Shown: piece after piece, positions 62,627 to 64,000 of the stretch
How positions within the stretch are numbered: the stretch's first letter is position 1
Layout of the letters: every line of letters starts with the position of its first letter
From: Gemmatimonas aurantiaca T-27
GTDB taxonomy: Bacteria > Gemmatimonadota > Gemmatimonadetes > Gemmatimonadales > Gemmatimonadaceae
Assembly (NCBI RefSeq): GCF_000010305.1
Contig: NC_012489.1
Location: forward strand, 3,231,646 to 3,295,645
Direction: 5' to 3'
Length of the DNA: 64,000 nucleotides
The notes under the pieces: generated by a model
The model's input: the letters and a program-made list of their open reading frames with translations, nothing else
What the model was told of the DNA's origin: nothing
Databases searched by the model: none
Program-made: the position numbers and the translations under genes

Positions 62627-64000
62627 ATGGCCACTTCGACCCGTCCGAGCCGCGCCCGTCAGGCGGCGACTTCAGAGCCGGCGCCGGGCGCGCCCGCCCT
62701 TTCGCGCGACCAGCTGCTCGACGCGTTCCGCGTGATGTACACGTCGCGCCGACTCGACGACAAGGAAATTCAGCTCAAGCGCCAGAACCGGATCTTCTTC
62801 CAGATCTCGGGCGCCGGGCACGAAGCGATCATGACCGCCGCTGGTCTGGCCACCAAGCCGACCTACGACTGGTTCTATCTGTACTACCGTGACCGCGCGC
62901 TCTGCCTGCAGTTGGGCATGACGCCGGCCGAGATGCTCTACAGCGCCGTCGGCGCCGCCATCGACCCGAATTCGGGCGGCCGGCAGATGCCGAGCCACTG
63001 GGGCCACAAGGACCTGAACATCGTCTCGGTCTCGTCCCCGACCGGTACGCAGTTCCTCCAGGCCGTCGGCAATGCCGAAGCCACGCTGCGCGCCGCCAAG
63101 ACGGATCTGGCCGACGACAGCTTCCATGGCGACGAAGTCACCATCGTCACCACCGGCGACGGCACGACGTCCGAAGGCGAGTTCTGGGAGTCGCTCAACA
63201 CGGCCTCCAACCTCAAGCTCCCGGTCGTCTACATCGTCGAGGACAACGGCTATGCGATCTCGGTGCCGGTGGAAGTGAACACCGCCGGTGGCTCGATTTC
63301 CAAGCTGGTGTCGTCGTTCCCGGGTCTCTACATCCAGGAAGTCGACGGCTGCGACCTGCTCGCGTCGTACGACGTCATGCAGCGCGCCGTGGCCTATGCC
63401 CGTGAGCGCAAGGGTCCGGCCCTCGTGCACGCGAAGGTCATTCGCCCGTACTCGCACTCGCTGTCGGACGACGAAGTGTTCTATCGTCCGCCCGAAGAGC
63501 GCGAAGCCGATGCGGCACGCGATCCGATCACGACGTTCCCGGCCTGGTTGATTGCCGAAGGCCATGCCACGGAAGCCGAGATTCAGGCCATCCGTGATGC
63601 AGCCGACGCCGAAATCCTGGCCGCTACCGACGACGCGCTCGAACAGCCGCAGCCGTCACCCGATTCGGTGATGTACGCGGTGTACTCGCCCGATGTCGAT
63701 CCGACCTCGGAACAGTTCGATACCGAAGACGATCCGCAGTTCAGCGGCGAGCCGACCACCATGGTGGATCTGCTCAACGCCTGCATGCGCGACGAAATGG
63801 CCCGCGACGAACGCATCCTCGTGTTCGGTGAAGACGTGGCCGACGTGTCGCGCGAGCAGTACCTGGGCAAGGTCAAGGGCAAGGGTGGCGTGTTCAAGGT
63901 GACACACGGCCTGCAGACCAAGTTCGGCAGCGCGCGCGTGTACAACTCGCCGCTGGCCGAAGCCAACATCATGGGCCGCGCAATCGGTCTGGCGCACCGC
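62627..64000 (+). CDS. Fused E1 alpha/beta component of a 2-oxoacid dehydrogenase complex (3' end outside window)
   Basis: 458 residues are visible from ATG 62627 and the frame runs off the right edge. The alpha part (about 30-340) has the thiamine diphosphate motif [19 protein letters not shown] to EDNGYAIS, and [12 protein letters not shown] near the substrate site. At about residue 385 the beta part starts ([32 protein letters not shown]), so both chains are in one polypeptide. Such fusions are known in Bacteroidetes and related phyla. It decarboxylates pyruvate or branched-chain 2-oxoacids to feed a lipoyl E2. The substrate is not clear. The gene was not cut by a stop codon anywhere in the visible part. 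Confidence 0.9.
   Translation, partial: MATSTRPSRARQAATSEPAPGAPALSRDQLLDAFRVMYTSRRLDDKEIQLKRQNRIFFQISGAGHEAIMTAAGLATKPTYDWFYLYYRDRALCLQLGMTPAEMLYSAVGAAIDPNSGGRQMPSHWGHKDLNIVSVSSPTGTQFLQAVGNAEATLRAAKTDLADDSFHGDEVTIVTTGDGTTSEGEFWESLNTASNLKLPVVYIVEDNGYAISVPVEVNTAGGSISKLVSSFPGLYIQEVDGCDLLASYDVMQRAVAYARERKGPALVHAKVIRPYSHSLSDDEVFYRPPEEREADAARDPITTFPAWLIAEGHATEAEIQAIRDAADAEILAATDDALEQPQPSPDSVMYAVYSPDVDPTSEQFDTEDDPQFSGEPTTMVDLLNACMRDEMARDERILVFGEDVADVSREQYLGKVKGKGGVFKVTHGLQTKFGSARVYNSPLAEANIMGRAIGLAHR

Noticed and set aside
1-64000. tRNA, rRNA or CRISPR array
   Set aside because: I saw no TPsiC-type GGTTCRA arm in a cloverleaf context, no rRNA stretches, and no regularly spaced repeat-spacer arrays.
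1-64000. Insertion sequence or prophage
   Set aside because: No transposase, integrase, capsid or terminal-inverted-repeat structure was found. The HNH gene at 61281-61814 has none of these near it.

Overview
The window is a GC-rich chromosomal segment with no sign of plasmid, phage or insertion sequence. It looks like a Gram-negative, probably aerobic bacterium. TonB-dependent receptors, a PorV-like outer-membrane protein, many lipoproteins, an RND efflux system and a FecR/ECF pair imply an outer membrane. The mix fits Gemmatimonadota best: paired Ser/Thr kinases, a fused alpha/beta 2-oxoacid dehydrogenase E1, plant/cyanobacterial-type long IspH, a [2Fe-2S] ferrochelatase and RG-rich tails. 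That assignment is inference from gene content, not from a marker gene.

Layout. 1-6.5 kb: the end of a secreted protein, then a TonB receptor with an STN signalling domain, its FecR-type anti-sigma factor, a divergent ECF sigma factor and a lipoprotein. 6.5-12 kb: PorV-like protein, PlsC-like acyltransferase, and a beta-oxidation pair (FadN-type dehydrogenase/hydratase and thiolase) behind a strong palindrome. 11.8-12.03 kb: a striking inverted array of 15-bp repeats. 12-16 kb: a UshA-like lipoprotein translationally coupled to ispH, and a double Usp protein. 16-21.5 kb: ITPase/XTPase, CGNR regulator, coiled-coil protein, acetyltransferase and a DEIH helicase. 21.5-31 kb: a 7TM protein with a Cys4 tail, an AniA/NirK-type copper protein, a calcium-binding-repeat protein, 6-phosphofructokinase, an isolated pseudopilin, a DEAD-box helicase, a possible alpha/alpha-toroid protein, a Spy-like protein, a hydrolase lacking its serine, and a TPR protein. 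31-38 kb: two adjacent Ser/Thr kinases, each 703 residues, and Lon protease.

38.2-42.9 kb holds the most interesting unit: one tight minus-strand operon with its own AT-rich promoter. It encodes an AztD-like lipoprotein, a ZnuD-like TonB receptor and two related small lipoproteins. I read it as a candidate zinc-acquisition system. 43-51.5 kb: heme genes hemH-hemA, a class A penicillin-binding protein, glutamine-dependent NAD synthetase, and a KdpE/KdpD-like two-component pair. 51.5-57.5 kb: a divalent-metal RND efflux operon (PII-like protein, CzcC-, CzcB- and CzcA-like) with translational overlaps, preceded by an array of TAGC-starting repeats at about 11-bp spacing that could be the regulator's binding site.

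57.5-62.4 kb is a minus-strand run: creatininase-family amidohydrolase, YpfJ-type metallopeptidase, DUF3857/transglutaminase protein, HNH nuclease and HIT hydrolase. The window ends inside a fused E1 dehydrogenase gene. Several convergent gene pairs are separated by long, nearly perfect hairpins with poor T-tracts. No rRNA, tRNA or CRISPR was found, and no gap longer than about 300 bases lacks a described feature.
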